From DATEEW01 sp035273665 (GTDB lineage: Bacteria; Pseudomonadota; Gammaproteobacteria; Burkholderiales; SG8-39), in NCBI GenBank assembly GCA_035273665.1, contig DATEOW010000171.1, positions 1-32,165 on the forward strand: a stretch of DNA of 32,165 nucleotides, read 5' to 3'. A model generated the notes under the pieces. The model worked only from the letters and a program-made list of their open reading frames with translations, did not search any database and was not told where the DNA came from. Made by a program: the position numbers and the translations under genes. Below are positions 14,678-22,033 of the stretch, piece by piece (within the stretch, counting starts at the first letter, position 1; the number at the start of each line of letters is the position of its first letter).

Positions 14678-16428
14678 CGGCCGCGCAAGAACAGTTTATC
14701 GAGATCGGCGAGCGTAAGCTGATACCAGGTGGGCCGCCCATGATTGCACTGACCTGAGCGTTCGGTCTCTTCCATTTCACGCAAGAGCGCATTCATCTCC
14801 GGAACGGTCAACGTTCGGTTCGCGCGTACGGCGCCGTGGCAAGCCATGCTGCCGAGTAGTTCGTTCTGTTTTTCGTTCAGCACTTGCGTCGCGCCGTATT
14901 CGCGAATGTCCCTGAGTAACGCACGTGCGAGTGCGGGGATATCGCCGGATGCCAGAATGCCGGGGACAGCCCGCACGGCCAAAGCCGTAGGCGAAAGTGC
15001 CGCGATCTCGAAGCCCAAGCTTTTTAGCGCATCGGTGTGGTCGCCCGCAGTGGCGACCTCCAACGGATCGGCATGGAAGGTCACAGGTATCAGCAGTTGT
15101 TGGCCCGTGATTTTGTGTTGATCGAGCGCCGACTTGAGTTTTTCGTACAAGATGCGTTCGTGTGCGGCATGCATGTCAACCAGCACAAGGCCGGCGTGGT
15201 TCTGCGCCAGAATGTAAACGCCGTGTAGCTGCGCCAAGGCAAAGCCCAGCGGCGGACTACCTTCGTTCGATGTCGCGGCGAGCATGGCCGGCTCCGCAAC
15301 GGCTGCCTGTTCGAACATTGAGGCATAAGCGGCCAACGGTTCCGCAACCGCGAGGCTCTCCTGTACCCCATATCGATAGTTCGTCGGTCGCGCTATAGCG
15401 AATAGCGGATGGGTGTTCGCCATCGGTGTCGGTGCGATTGCCGCGGAACCGCCTAGCGCACGGGAAACGGCGTGGTAGACGAACTGATGCACTGCGCGTG
15501 AATCGCGAAAACGAACCTCGGTTTTGGCCGGATGCACATTGACATCCACCGTCGTTGGATCGATATCGAGGAAGAGGACATAACTCGCATGTCTATCGCC
15601 ATGAAGCAGGTCGGCATAAGCCTCGCGCAGCGCATGGGACAGCACCTTGTCACGGACAAAGCGGCCATTGACGAAAACATATTGCGCGTCGCGGCTGCCG
15701 CGCGCTTGCGCCGGAGAGCCGGCAAGGCCGCGAATCGATATGCCGGTTGCTTGAATATCAATCTCTCGGCCTTCGCGCAGAAGATCGTCTCCCAACAGAG
15801 CCGCTGCACGAACCTTGAACGAGGCCGGAGGCAGATGCGCGCTCACACGCCCGTTGTGCTTCAAGTTCATCGACACATCAGGACGCGACAGGGCAATGCG
15901 GCGGAACACTTCGTTGCAATGGGCAAACTCCGTCGCCTCCGAGCGGAGGAATTTCTTACGGGCCGGTGTGTTGAAATAAAGATCGCTTACTTCCACCGTT
16001 GTGCCTTGCGGATGCGCTGCCGGATCCACCTCGCTTAACACGCCGCCATCCGCGGAGACCTTACTCGCATGCGCTGCGTCGGATGTGCGGGATATGAGTG
16101 CGAGTCGCGCGACAGCGCCGATACTGGCCAGCGCTTCTCCTCGGAAGCCGAGGGTCGAGACGCGCTCCAAATCGGCGAGGCTCGTGATCTTGCTGGTGGC
16201 ATGTCTCGCCAAAGCGAGGGGCAACTCGCTGGCTGCGATGCCTTCGCCATCGTCCGTGAGGCGAATCTGCTTGATGCCGCCTTCCAGTAAGGCAATAGTC
16301 AGGCTACGGGCCCCTGCGTCCAAGCTGTTTTCGAGAATTTCCTTCAGCACCGACGCCGGACGTTCGACCACTTCGCCTGCGGCGATCTGGCTGATGAGGG
16401 TGTCGGGGAGAAGTCTGATGGCGGACAT
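14674..16428 (-). CDS. mutL: DNA mismatch repair protein MutL
   Basis: GHKL ATPase that links mismatch recognition by MutS to strand excision. Of 584 residues, the N-terminal ATPase carries motif I (ENSLDAGA), motif II (DDGEGI) and motif III (TLGFRGEAL). The C-terminal dimerisation domain has DMHAAHERILYE starting at Asp418, which fits the metal-binding D(Q/M)HA-x2-E-x4-E endonuclease motif. ACHGAVRAN and CNHGRPT near the end complete the expected site. E. coli MutL lacks this motif, so this protein probably nicks DNA itself, as reported for Neisseria MutL. It starts at ATG 16428, eleven bases after a TATAAT, with no Shine-Dalgarno sequence. Confidence 0.97.
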   Translation of the reverse strand: MSAIRLLPDTLISQIAAGEVVERPASVLKEILENSLDAGARSLTIALLEGGIKQIRLTDDGEGIAASELPLALARHATSKITSLADLERVSTLGFRGEALASIGAVARLALISRTSDAAHASKVSADGGVLSEVDPAAHPQGTTVEVSDLYFNTPARKKFLRSEATEFAHCNEVFRRIALSRPDVSMNLKHNGRVSAHLPPASFKVRAAALLGDDLLREGREIDIQATGISIRGLAGSPAQARGSRDAQYVFVNGRFVRDKVLSHALREAYADLLHGDRHASYVLFLDIDPTTVDVNVHPAKTEVRFRDSRAVHQFVYHAVSRALGGSAAIAPTPMANTHPLFAIARPTNYRYGVQESLAVAEPLAAYASMFEQAAVAEPAMLAATSNEGSPPLGFALAQLHGVYILAQNHAGLVLVDMHAAHERILYEKLKSALDQHKITGQQLLIPVTFHADPLEVATAGDHTDALKSLGFEIAALSPTALAVRAVPGILASGDIPALARALLRDIREYGATQVLNEKQNELLGSMACHGAVRANRTLTVPEMNALLREMEETERSGQCNHGRPTWYQLTLADLDKLFLRGR

Positions 16429-16439
16429 GATGGCGCGGG

Positions 16440-16445
16440 ATTATA
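16440..16445 (-). promoter_or_regulatory. -10 box of the mutL promoter
   Basis: On the minus strand these bases read TATAAT, a consensus -10 hexamer. Only eleven bases separate it from the mutL ATG, so the transcript would have a leader of roughly five bases. No matching -35 hexamer is obvious. The bases between the box and the ATG show no ribosome-binding site. Confidence 0.55.
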
Positions 16446-16486
16446 AGTTGCCCTAAGAAAAGCTTGATTATTGTTTTGCGCCCATC

Positions 16487-16502
16487 ATTGGACCGGTCCA
16501 AT
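16487..16502. promoter_or_regulatory. Perfect 16-bp palindrome between mutL and dedA
   Basis: ATTGGACCGGTCCAAT is its own reverse complement over all 16 bases. It is centred about 67 bases upstream of the mutL ATG and about 101 bases upstream of the dedA ATG, in the divergent intergenic region. Its symmetry and place fit an operator for a dimeric regulator; the TTGG and CCAA ends recall GntR-family sites. No regulator gene is adjacent, so the assignment is open. Confidence 0.45.
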
Positions 16503-16581
16503 AACGGCGCTAACAAATTGCCGCTCCGGATGGATTTTTATCCTCGACCGCAAGCGGGAACGTAAGAATTCTTTAGGCGGG

Positions 16582-16587
16582 TACAAT
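16582..16587 (+). promoter_or_regulatory. -10 box of the dedA promoter
   Basis: TACAAT, one mismatch from consensus, ends eight bases before the dedA ATG. Transcription would begin at about the start codon. The bases between have no Shine-Dalgarno sequence. No clear -35 hexamer is seen. Confidence 0.45.
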
Positions 16588-16595
16588 GCGCGCCC

Positions 16596-17261
16596 ATGGA
16601 TATTCTTCTTTCCCTTTGGGATGTGGTGATGCACTTGGACCGGCATTTGGCCGCCCTGGTGCAGGAGCACGGCGTATGGGTCTATGCGGTGCTCTTCGCC
16701 ATCATTTTTTGCGAGACGGGGTTGGTGGTTACACCCTTCCTGCCGGGCGATTCCTTGTTGTTCGTCGCCGGCGCGGTGTGGGCGATCAGCGATATGGATG
16801 CGCACATCCTTGCGCTTACGCTGATCGTGGCCGCGTTGTGCGGGGACAACGTCAACTACTGGATTGGCCGCGTGCTTGGCCCGAAAGTTTTCAAGTGGGA
16901 AGACTCACGCTTTTTTAATCGCAAAGCGCTCGATCGCACGCATGCCTTTTACGAAAAACATGGCGGCAAAACCATTATCATCGCCCGCTTCGTGCCGATC
17001 GTGCGCACCTTTGTCCCCTTCGTGGCGGGCATTGGAAAAATGACTTACGCCAAGTTTCTGAGCTTTAGCGTGATCGGCGCTTTGGTGTGGGTGCTGTCGC
17101 TTGTTTATGCCGGTTATTTCTTCGGCAATATCGCGGTGGTGAAAAACAATCTTAGTATCGTTATTTTCGGCATCATCGGTCTCTCGCTGATGCCGCTTGT
17201 GCTGGAGTACTGGAAAGCGAGAAGGGCGCGTCTGGCGCTTCAGGCGCCCGCCAATCGGTAA
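16596..17261 (+). CDS. dedA: DedA-family integral membrane protein
   Basis: A 221-residue membrane protein of the DedA/SNARE-associated superfamily, whose members take part in undecaprenyl-phosphate or phospholipid recycling and in envelope homeostasis. Key motifs are ETGLVVTPFLPGDSLLF near residue 43 and the arginine motif ARFVPIVRTFVPFVAG. Several hydrophobic helices follow. The N-terminus from ATG 16596 (MDILLSLWDVVMHLD) lines up with what I remember of E. coli DedA, so the start is firm even though there is no ribosome-binding site. Its last 22 bases overlap the end of the convergent diguanylate cyclase gene. It separates mutL from the tsaE-amiC group, which are contiguous in E. coli. Confidence 0.93.
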   Translation: MDILLSLWDVVMHLDRHLAALVQEHGVWVYAVLFAIIFCETGLVVTPFLPGDSLLFVAGAVWAISDMDAHILALTLIVAALCGDNVNYWIGRVLGPKVFKWEDSRFFNRKALDRTHAFYEKHGGKTIIIARFVPIVRTFVPFVAGIGKMTYAKFLSFSVIGALVWVLSLVYAGYFFGNIAVVKNNLSIVIFGIIGLSLMPLVLEYWKARRARLALQAPANR

Positions 17262-19120
17262 GCATTGCGCCCTGCCTGCTTGGCTCGGTACATCGCTTCG
17301 TCCGCCTGCTTGATCAGCGTATTCGCATCCGCGCCATGATCCGGATACATCGCGACGCCGATACTCGCGGAGAGATTCAACTCCCGGTCGCCCAGCATAA
17401 ACGGGCGCTCAAGCTCCGTGAGCAACTTAGTTGTCACAACCACTGCGTCTTGCAAGTGGTGCACCGTTTCAAGCGCAATCACGAACTCATCCCCGCCGAA
17501 ACGGGCCACGGTATCCGCCTCGCGCAAGGTGGCGCGTAAACGATTGGCGACCGCGGCGAGCAATTGATCGCCGACATCGTGGCCATAACGGTCGTTTACG
17601 AGCTTGAAGCCATCCAAATCCAGCATCAACACCGCGAGCAGCGAGCCATGGCGATTCGATTGGGCCAGCGCATGCGAAATTCGGTCATAAAGTAATACCC
17701 GGTTGGCTAGGCCGGTCAGCGGGTCGTGATAAACCATGTGTTGCAACTGCTGTTCGCTTTCCAGCAGCCGTGCATTGGCCTCGGCGAGCGCACGCGTTCG
17801 CTCTTCAACTCGTGCCTCGAGCTCTTGCTCCGAATGTTGCAGCGCTTCGAGCATGGTCTGGTGCGTGGTCAGCACCTGCAGCTGCGCTCTGTCTTTTTCG
17901 TGTCGCATGAAATTGATGCGATCCGCGAGCGCAAAAGACAGCAGTAGCATTTCCGCCGCAGAACCGATCAACATGGCGTGGGTGGTAAACCAGTTCGTCG
18001 GCAGCCAGCTGAGATTGCGCATCGCGAGCGTCCCCACGCCGACAAGAAACATCGACCATGCGACGAGAAAATAGCGAGCACCGGGGTGACCGCGCATAAG
18101 CGAATGAAAACCCACCACCACTGTGATTGCCGAAAAGACGAGGCCGCATAAAGAGGTCGCTATCGCCGCGATGCGGTAAGGCATGAACGCCGGCGAGAGA
18201 GCGATTAAAGCGAAGGCGATTGCAAGCGCTAACAGGACCCGATCCCACCGGGGCAGATTCTGCCGCGTATTAAGAAAGAGCCGAGTGAACAGTGCGCCGA
18301 AAAACCCAGTGGCGGCCATGCATGAGGGCAGCGCCACATTCCCCCATCTGGGCCACGTCGGCCAAAAAAACTGATTACCAAAGCCGTTGAAAGAGGCTTG
18401 GCCTAGCGCCATGCAAAAAACGAAAGCCACATAGGCCAGAAAAACGCGATCTCGTATGGAAAGATAGAGCAGTAAGTTGTAGAGCAACAAGGCCAGCAGC
18501 ATGCCGAAATACACTGAAAGCCAGGCGTAACTTTCCTGCTCCGCGGAGACAAACGCATCTCGCTGCCACAGCCGCATGGGGAGCGTCAGGCTACCCTGCG
18601 ATACCACGCGTACAAAAACCGTTTTGGTCGTGCCGGCCTTCAGTTCAAGCGGAAAAACAAAATTCCGATGCGGGAAAGGCCTTGCCGCGAAAGGTTGTAA
18701 ATCGCCCGCTTCGAGTCGTTTGTAGCCGGCCCCTGCTTCCCCGGGTACATAAACCTCGAGATTGTCGAGCGAAGGGAAGGAAATTTCGAGTAACCAATTT
18801 GGCGGCGCGTCTTGCGGTATCGCGACTTTGAAGGACAGCCAAAACGCCGATGCCGAGTAACCGAAATTAACATCCCCGCTCTCGGTCGCATGTTGAAACA
18901 AACCGTCCGCATGCGCTTTGCGCGCCGCATCGATGTCGATGCGATGTTCGGGATCTGCAATGTAATGAAGGATCGGCGCGAGCGTGTAGTGCGATTGCCC
19001 CGCGGCGAGCGTCAGGGTTTCTTCCTCTTCGTGCGCGAAGCTATGCAGAGAAAGTAAAAGGAGAAACCCGGCGAGCGCCGAGCGGAGATAAACGCTATTT
19101 GCGCGGAAGCGCGGGATCAT
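17240..19120 (-). CDS. Diguanylate cyclase with 7TMR-DISM sensor
   Basis: A 626-residue membrane enzyme. A signal peptide (about 1-29) precedes a periplasmic 7TMR-DISM extracellular domain (about 35-185), seven membrane helices (about 190-400), a coiled coil (about 405-455), and a GGDEF domain (about 465-625). GGDEF is intact at residues 542-546, and the inhibitory RxxD site (READ) is present just before it. It should thus make c-di-GMP in response to a periplasmic ligand, probably a carbohydrate or cell-wall-derived compound by analogy to the DISM fold, with product inhibition. Its ATG overlaps the amiC TGA by four bases (ATGA), so it is translationally coupled to the amidase. Confidence 0.93.
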   Translation of the reverse strand: MIPRFRANSVYLRSALAGFLLLLSLHSFAHEEEETLTLAAGQSHYTLAPILHYIADPEHRIDIDAARKAHADGLFQHATESGDVNFGYSASAFWLSFKVAIPQDAPPNWLLEISFPSLDNLEVYVPGEAGAGYKRLEAGDLQPFAARPFPHRNFVFPLELKAGTTKTVFVRVVSQGSLTLPMRLWQRDAFVSAEQESYAWLSVYFGMLLALLLYNLLLYLSIRDRVFLAYVAFVFCMALGQASFNGFGNQFFWPTWPRWGNVALPSCMAATGFFGALFTRLFLNTRQNLPRWDRVLLALAIAFALIALSPAFMPYRIAAIATSLCGLVFSAITVVVGFHSLMRGHPGARYFLVAWSMFLVGVGTLAMRNLSWLPTNWFTTHAMLIGSAAEMLLLSFALADRINFMRHEKDRAQLQVLTTHQTMLEALQHSEQELEARVEERTRALAEANARLLESEQQLQHMVYHDPLTGLANRVLLYDRISHALAQSNRHGSLLAVLMLDLDGFKLVNDRYGHDVGDQLLAAVANRLRATLREADTVARFGGDEFVIALETVHHLQDAVVVTTKLLTELERPFMLGDRELNLSASIGVAMYPDHGADANTLIKQADEAMYRAKQAGRNAYRLAGA

Positions 19121-20493
19121 GCAGCGGGGTATTGCTGCGCATTGCTAGCCAAGGTTGAACGGACCGGCGGATTCTTCGCGATATAGCGCTTCACGCCTGA
19201 AAGGATCGCTTTTGCCATGCGTGTCTGATACGCGTCGTCGTTTAGACGGCGCTCCTCCTCGGGATTACTGATAAAAGCCGTTTCCACGAGGATAGATGGA
19301 ATGTCGGGCGCTTTCAGCACGGCGAAGCCCGCTTGTTCCACAGAATTTTTATGTAAGGTATTAATACCGCCCAATTCGGCCAGTACATGTTTGCCGAGCT
19401 TGAGGCTGTCGTTGATGGTTGCCGTTTGCGAGAGATCGAGAAGGGTTTGGGCGAGGTAGCGGTCCTTCACATCGAGACTTACTCCCCCGATAAGGTCCGC
19501 ATCGTTTTCCTTTGTGGCTAACCAGCGCGCGGCGGCGCTCGTCGCACCCCGCTCCGACAAGGCAAATACAGACGAGCCGCGCGCATGCGGTTGTACGAAG
19601 GCATCCGCATGGACGCTGATGAAGAGATCCGCCTTTGCACGGCGGGCCTTTTCAACCCGCACAGGCAGGGGAATGAAATAGTCGTCGTCGCGGGTGAGGA
19701 AGACGCGCACAGCGGGATCTTCTTCCGCCAGCGACTTCAGTTTTTTTGCGATGAGCAGCGTGACATCTTTTTCAAGGCTGCCGCGCGCACCGACCGCACC
19801 GGGATCCTCGCCGCCATGGCCAGGGTCGATAACGATGACGATGGGGCGCGGAGCCAGCGGATCTTTTTCTTTTTGAGGCTTGCGATTTTCGAGTGCTTCC
19901 TGCTCGCGCACCATTGCCATGAGGGGGTCCGCCGGCACGAGCGGATAAAGATCGAGGACGAGACGATGGCCATACGCTGCGATCGGTTGCAGCGTGAAGG
20001 ATTGCGGTCTGATCGCTTCCTTGAGATCGATGACGAGCCGTACTGTCGTGGGATTGAATTGACCCACGCGTAGTTGCGCGACATAAGGATCGTTCGGCCC
20101 GACCTTGTCGACGATTTCGCGTTGCAGGCTCTGGAGATCCGCGCCCTCTATGTCCAAGACCAGTCGCGGCGGATTTCCTAAGCTGAGCAGCTGATGGCGC
20201 AGCGCTTGTGCGCTTTCAATGGTGAGGCGTGTGTACTCGGGTGCCGGCCACATCCGCAGCGAACGGATCGCGTCGGATGTCGGCAGTGCAAACGCCTTTG
20301 TCGGAAGGAAGGCTGCGCAAACGCTCGCCGCAACTGCCTGAAGACTTAGTCGGCGCCGCTCGAAATGGATTGCAACATTGCGAGGCCCATCGGAGAGACT
20401 GCTATCAGGGTGGCGCGCCGCCCCTTGTTGGCATATTCCAATCGGATGCGCAGATCCGCCGGCGGAAGCGTCGCGCCCGCTTTCTCCGGCCAT
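19117..20493 (-). CDS. amiC: N-acetylmuramoyl-L-alanine amidase (AmiC type), start uncertain
   Basis: Periplasmic zinc amidase that cleaves septal peptidoglycan during cell separation. An AMIN domain that localises the enzyme comes first, then an Amidase_3 domain with IVIDPGHGGEDPG, a GSLEKDVTL segment, SVHADA and ILVETAFISNPEEE, which supply the zinc and catalytic residues. A twin-arginine-like motif (ERRRLSLQ) followed by a hydrophobic stretch indicates Tat export, as for E. coli AmiC. That motif lies over the tsaE stop. No ATG, GTG or TTG is in frame between it and ATG 20493, which lies deep inside tsaE, so 20493 is the nearest conventional start. The true start may be a rare codon (for example ATC at 20370). 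The stop overlaps the cyclase start. Confidence 0.85.
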   Translation of the reverse strand: MAGESGRDASAGGSAHPIGICQQGAARHPDSSLSDGPRNVAIHFERRRLSLQAVAASVCAAFLPTKAFALPTSDAIRSLRMWPAPEYTRLTIESAQALRHQLLSLGNPPRLVLDIEGADLQSLQREIVDKVGPNDPYVAQLRVGQFNPTTVRLVIDLKEAIRPQSFTLQPIAAYGHRLVLDLYPLVPADPLMAMVREQEALENRKPQKEKDPLAPRPIVIVIDPGHGGEDPGAVGARGSLEKDVTLLIAKKLKSLAEEDPAVRVFLTRDDDYFIPLPVRVEKARRAKADLFISVHADAFVQPHARGSSVFALSERGATSAAARWLATKENDADLIGGVSLDVKDRYLAQTLLDLSQTATINDSLKLGKHVLAELGGINTLHKNSVEQAGFAVLKAPDIPSILVETAFISNPEEERRLNDDAYQTRMAKAILSGVKRYIAKNPPVRSTLASNAQQYPAA

Positions 20494-20819
20494 TCGACTA
20501 GGCATACGGAGGCGTCGTTGAAGTAGTCGCGAAAGCCGGCTTCCAGCCATTCTTGGGGCTCATGGAGCCTATAGAAATCAAAGTGGTACAAGCATAACTT
20601 AGAAAGCTCATAAGGTTCAACCAGCGTGTAGGTCGGGCTTTTGACGCGTTCCCGATAGCCGAGTGCCCTCAAACATGCTCGGACTAAGGTCGTTTTCCCG
20701 GTTCCAAGCTCGCCTTCGAGTTGGACGTGGACGCCGGCCCTGAGCGCCCCGGCCAAACGAGCGCCTAACGCATGGGTGCCCTTTTCGTCTTCGAGCGGAA
20801 GAACGACTGGCGCTAACAT
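20346..20819 (-). CDS. tsaE: tRNA threonylcarbamoyladenosine biosynthesis ATPase TsaE
   Basis: ATPase that works with TsaB and TsaD to make t6A37 in ANN-decoding tRNAs. The 157 residues are the normal length. Walker A is GELGTGKTTLVRACL, followed by SPTYTLVEPY and the HFDFYRLHEPQE segment typical of the family, then LVEWPEK. The open frame runs much further upstream through queG, but TsaE homology starts at ATG 20819 (MLAPVVLPLEDEKGTHALG). That ATG abuts the queG start on the other strand. The amiC gene begins inside or at the end of this gene. TsaE-amidase adjacency is conserved with E. coli; the nnr gene that precedes tsaE there is missing. Confidence 0.94.
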   Translation of the reverse strand: MLAPVVLPLEDEKGTHALGARLAGALRAGVHVQLEGELGTGKTTLVRACLRALGYRERVKSPTYTLVEPYELSKLCLYHFDFYRLHEPQEWLEAGFRDYFNDASVCLVEWPEKAGATLPPADLRIRLEYANKGRRATLIAVSPMGLAMLQSISSGAD

Positions 20820-21905
20820 GTGCGAATGAACCCGAACGATTTTCCGTTGAAGTGCGCCCCGGATTGGGCGGCCTTGGCCTTGACGATCAAGTCCTGGGGA
20901 CGCGAACTTGGTTTCAGTGAAGTCGGCATTGCGGATGTGGACCTGGGAGAAGCGGAAGCGCGCCTGGCAGAATGGCTCGCGCGCGGCTTCCATGGCGAAA
21001 TGGATTATATGGCACGCCATGGCTCGCGCCGGGCGCGCCCCCGAGAGTTGTTGCCAGGAACGGTGCGTGTATTGACTGCACGACTCAACTACCTGCCTCC
21101 CGCAAAGGACAGCGAAACGGTGTTGGCGTCGGCCGATAAAGCGCATATCGCCCGTTACGCTTTGGGGCGCGATTATCACAAAGTGATGCGGGCGCGGTTG
21201 CAGGAGCTAGCCGATCGCATCTCCGCTGAAGTTGGCGAGTTCGGTTATCGCGTGTTCAGCGATTCGGCGCCGGTGATGGAAGTGGAGCTCGCGCGCAAGA
21301 GCGGGATCGGATGGCGCGGCAAACATACGTTGTTGTTGTCGCGCGACGCGGGTTCCTTTTTTTTCCTCGGCGAGATTTACACCGATTTGCCGCTGCCGGT
21401 GGACATGCCCACTCAGACGCACTGCGGCAGTTGCGAACGCTGTCTGCAGGTCTGCCCGACGCAAGCGATCGTTGCACCTTATGTGTTGGACGCGCGACGC
21501 TGCATTTCCTATCTCACCATCGAATTGAAAGGCAGTATTCCAACCGAATTCAGACCTCTGATCGGCAATCGGGTCTACGGTTGCGACGACTGCCAAATAT
21601 TCTGTCCGTGGAATAAATATGCGCAGATCACAACCGAAAAAGATTTCGAAGTGCGCAACGGACTCGACGATGTTTCGCTCGTTGAACTCTTCGCTTGGAC
21701 CGAGGAGGAGTTCCTTCAGCGGATGGCGGGCAGCGCGATTTATCGAATCGGGTACGAGCGGTGGTCGCGCAACCTTGCCGTAGGGCTGGGCAACGCGCCA
21801 ACATGCGAAGCGGTCGTGAACGCGCTGCGCCAAAGAGCGGAAGACAATTCCCCAATTGTCCGCGAGCATGTGCACTGGGCTTTGTCGCAGCATAACGACG
21901 CCTAA
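20820..21905 (+). CDS. queG: Epoxyqueuosine reductase
   Basis: Cobalamin and iron-sulfur enzyme that reduces epoxyqueuosine to queuosine in tRNA, the last step of the pathway. About 360 residues. The N-terminal part has the family DYHKVMRARL motif near the cobalamin site. Two ferredoxin-type clusters follow: HCGSCERCLQVCPTQAI and GCDDCQIFCPWN. A HEAT-like C-terminal region (ENSPIVREHVHWAL) closes the protein. The start is GTG 20820 or ATG 20826 (two residues later); neither can be excluded. The gene is divergent from tsaE with no spacer, so its promoter must lie inside tsaE. E. coli queG is likewise divergent from the tsaE-amiB group. Confidence 0.95.
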   Translation: MRMNPNDFPLKCAPDWAALALTIKSWGRELGFSEVGIADVDLGEAEARLAEWLARGFHGEMDYMARHGSRRARPRELLPGTVRVLTARLNYLPPAKDSETVLASADKAHIARYALGRDYHKVMRARLQELADRISAEVGEFGYRVFSDSAPVMEVELARKSGIGWRGKHTLLLSRDAGSFFFLGEIYTDLPLPVDMPTQTHCGSCERCLQVCPTQAIVAPYVLDARRCISYLTIELKGSIPTEFRPLIGNRVYGCDDCQIFCPWNKYAQITTEKDFEVRNGLDDVSLVELFAWTEEEFLQRMAGSAIYRIGYERWSRNLAVGLGNAPTCEAVVNALRQRAEDNSPIVREHVHWALSQHNDA

Positions 21906-22033
21906 TCCGTCACACCGAAAGCGGTCGCAACGCACAGTGCAGCGCATTTGCGCACGTCACTTTACAAATACTGACAATGCTATTTGCATAAGCACCCTAG
22001 ACTTGAGCCATTCAAATCCACGGATTTCGGTTC

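Noticed and set aside
20820..21179. Long N-terminal extension of tsaE to 277 residues
   Set aside because: It lies over queG in another frame. The TsaE fold and normal length begin at ATG 20819.
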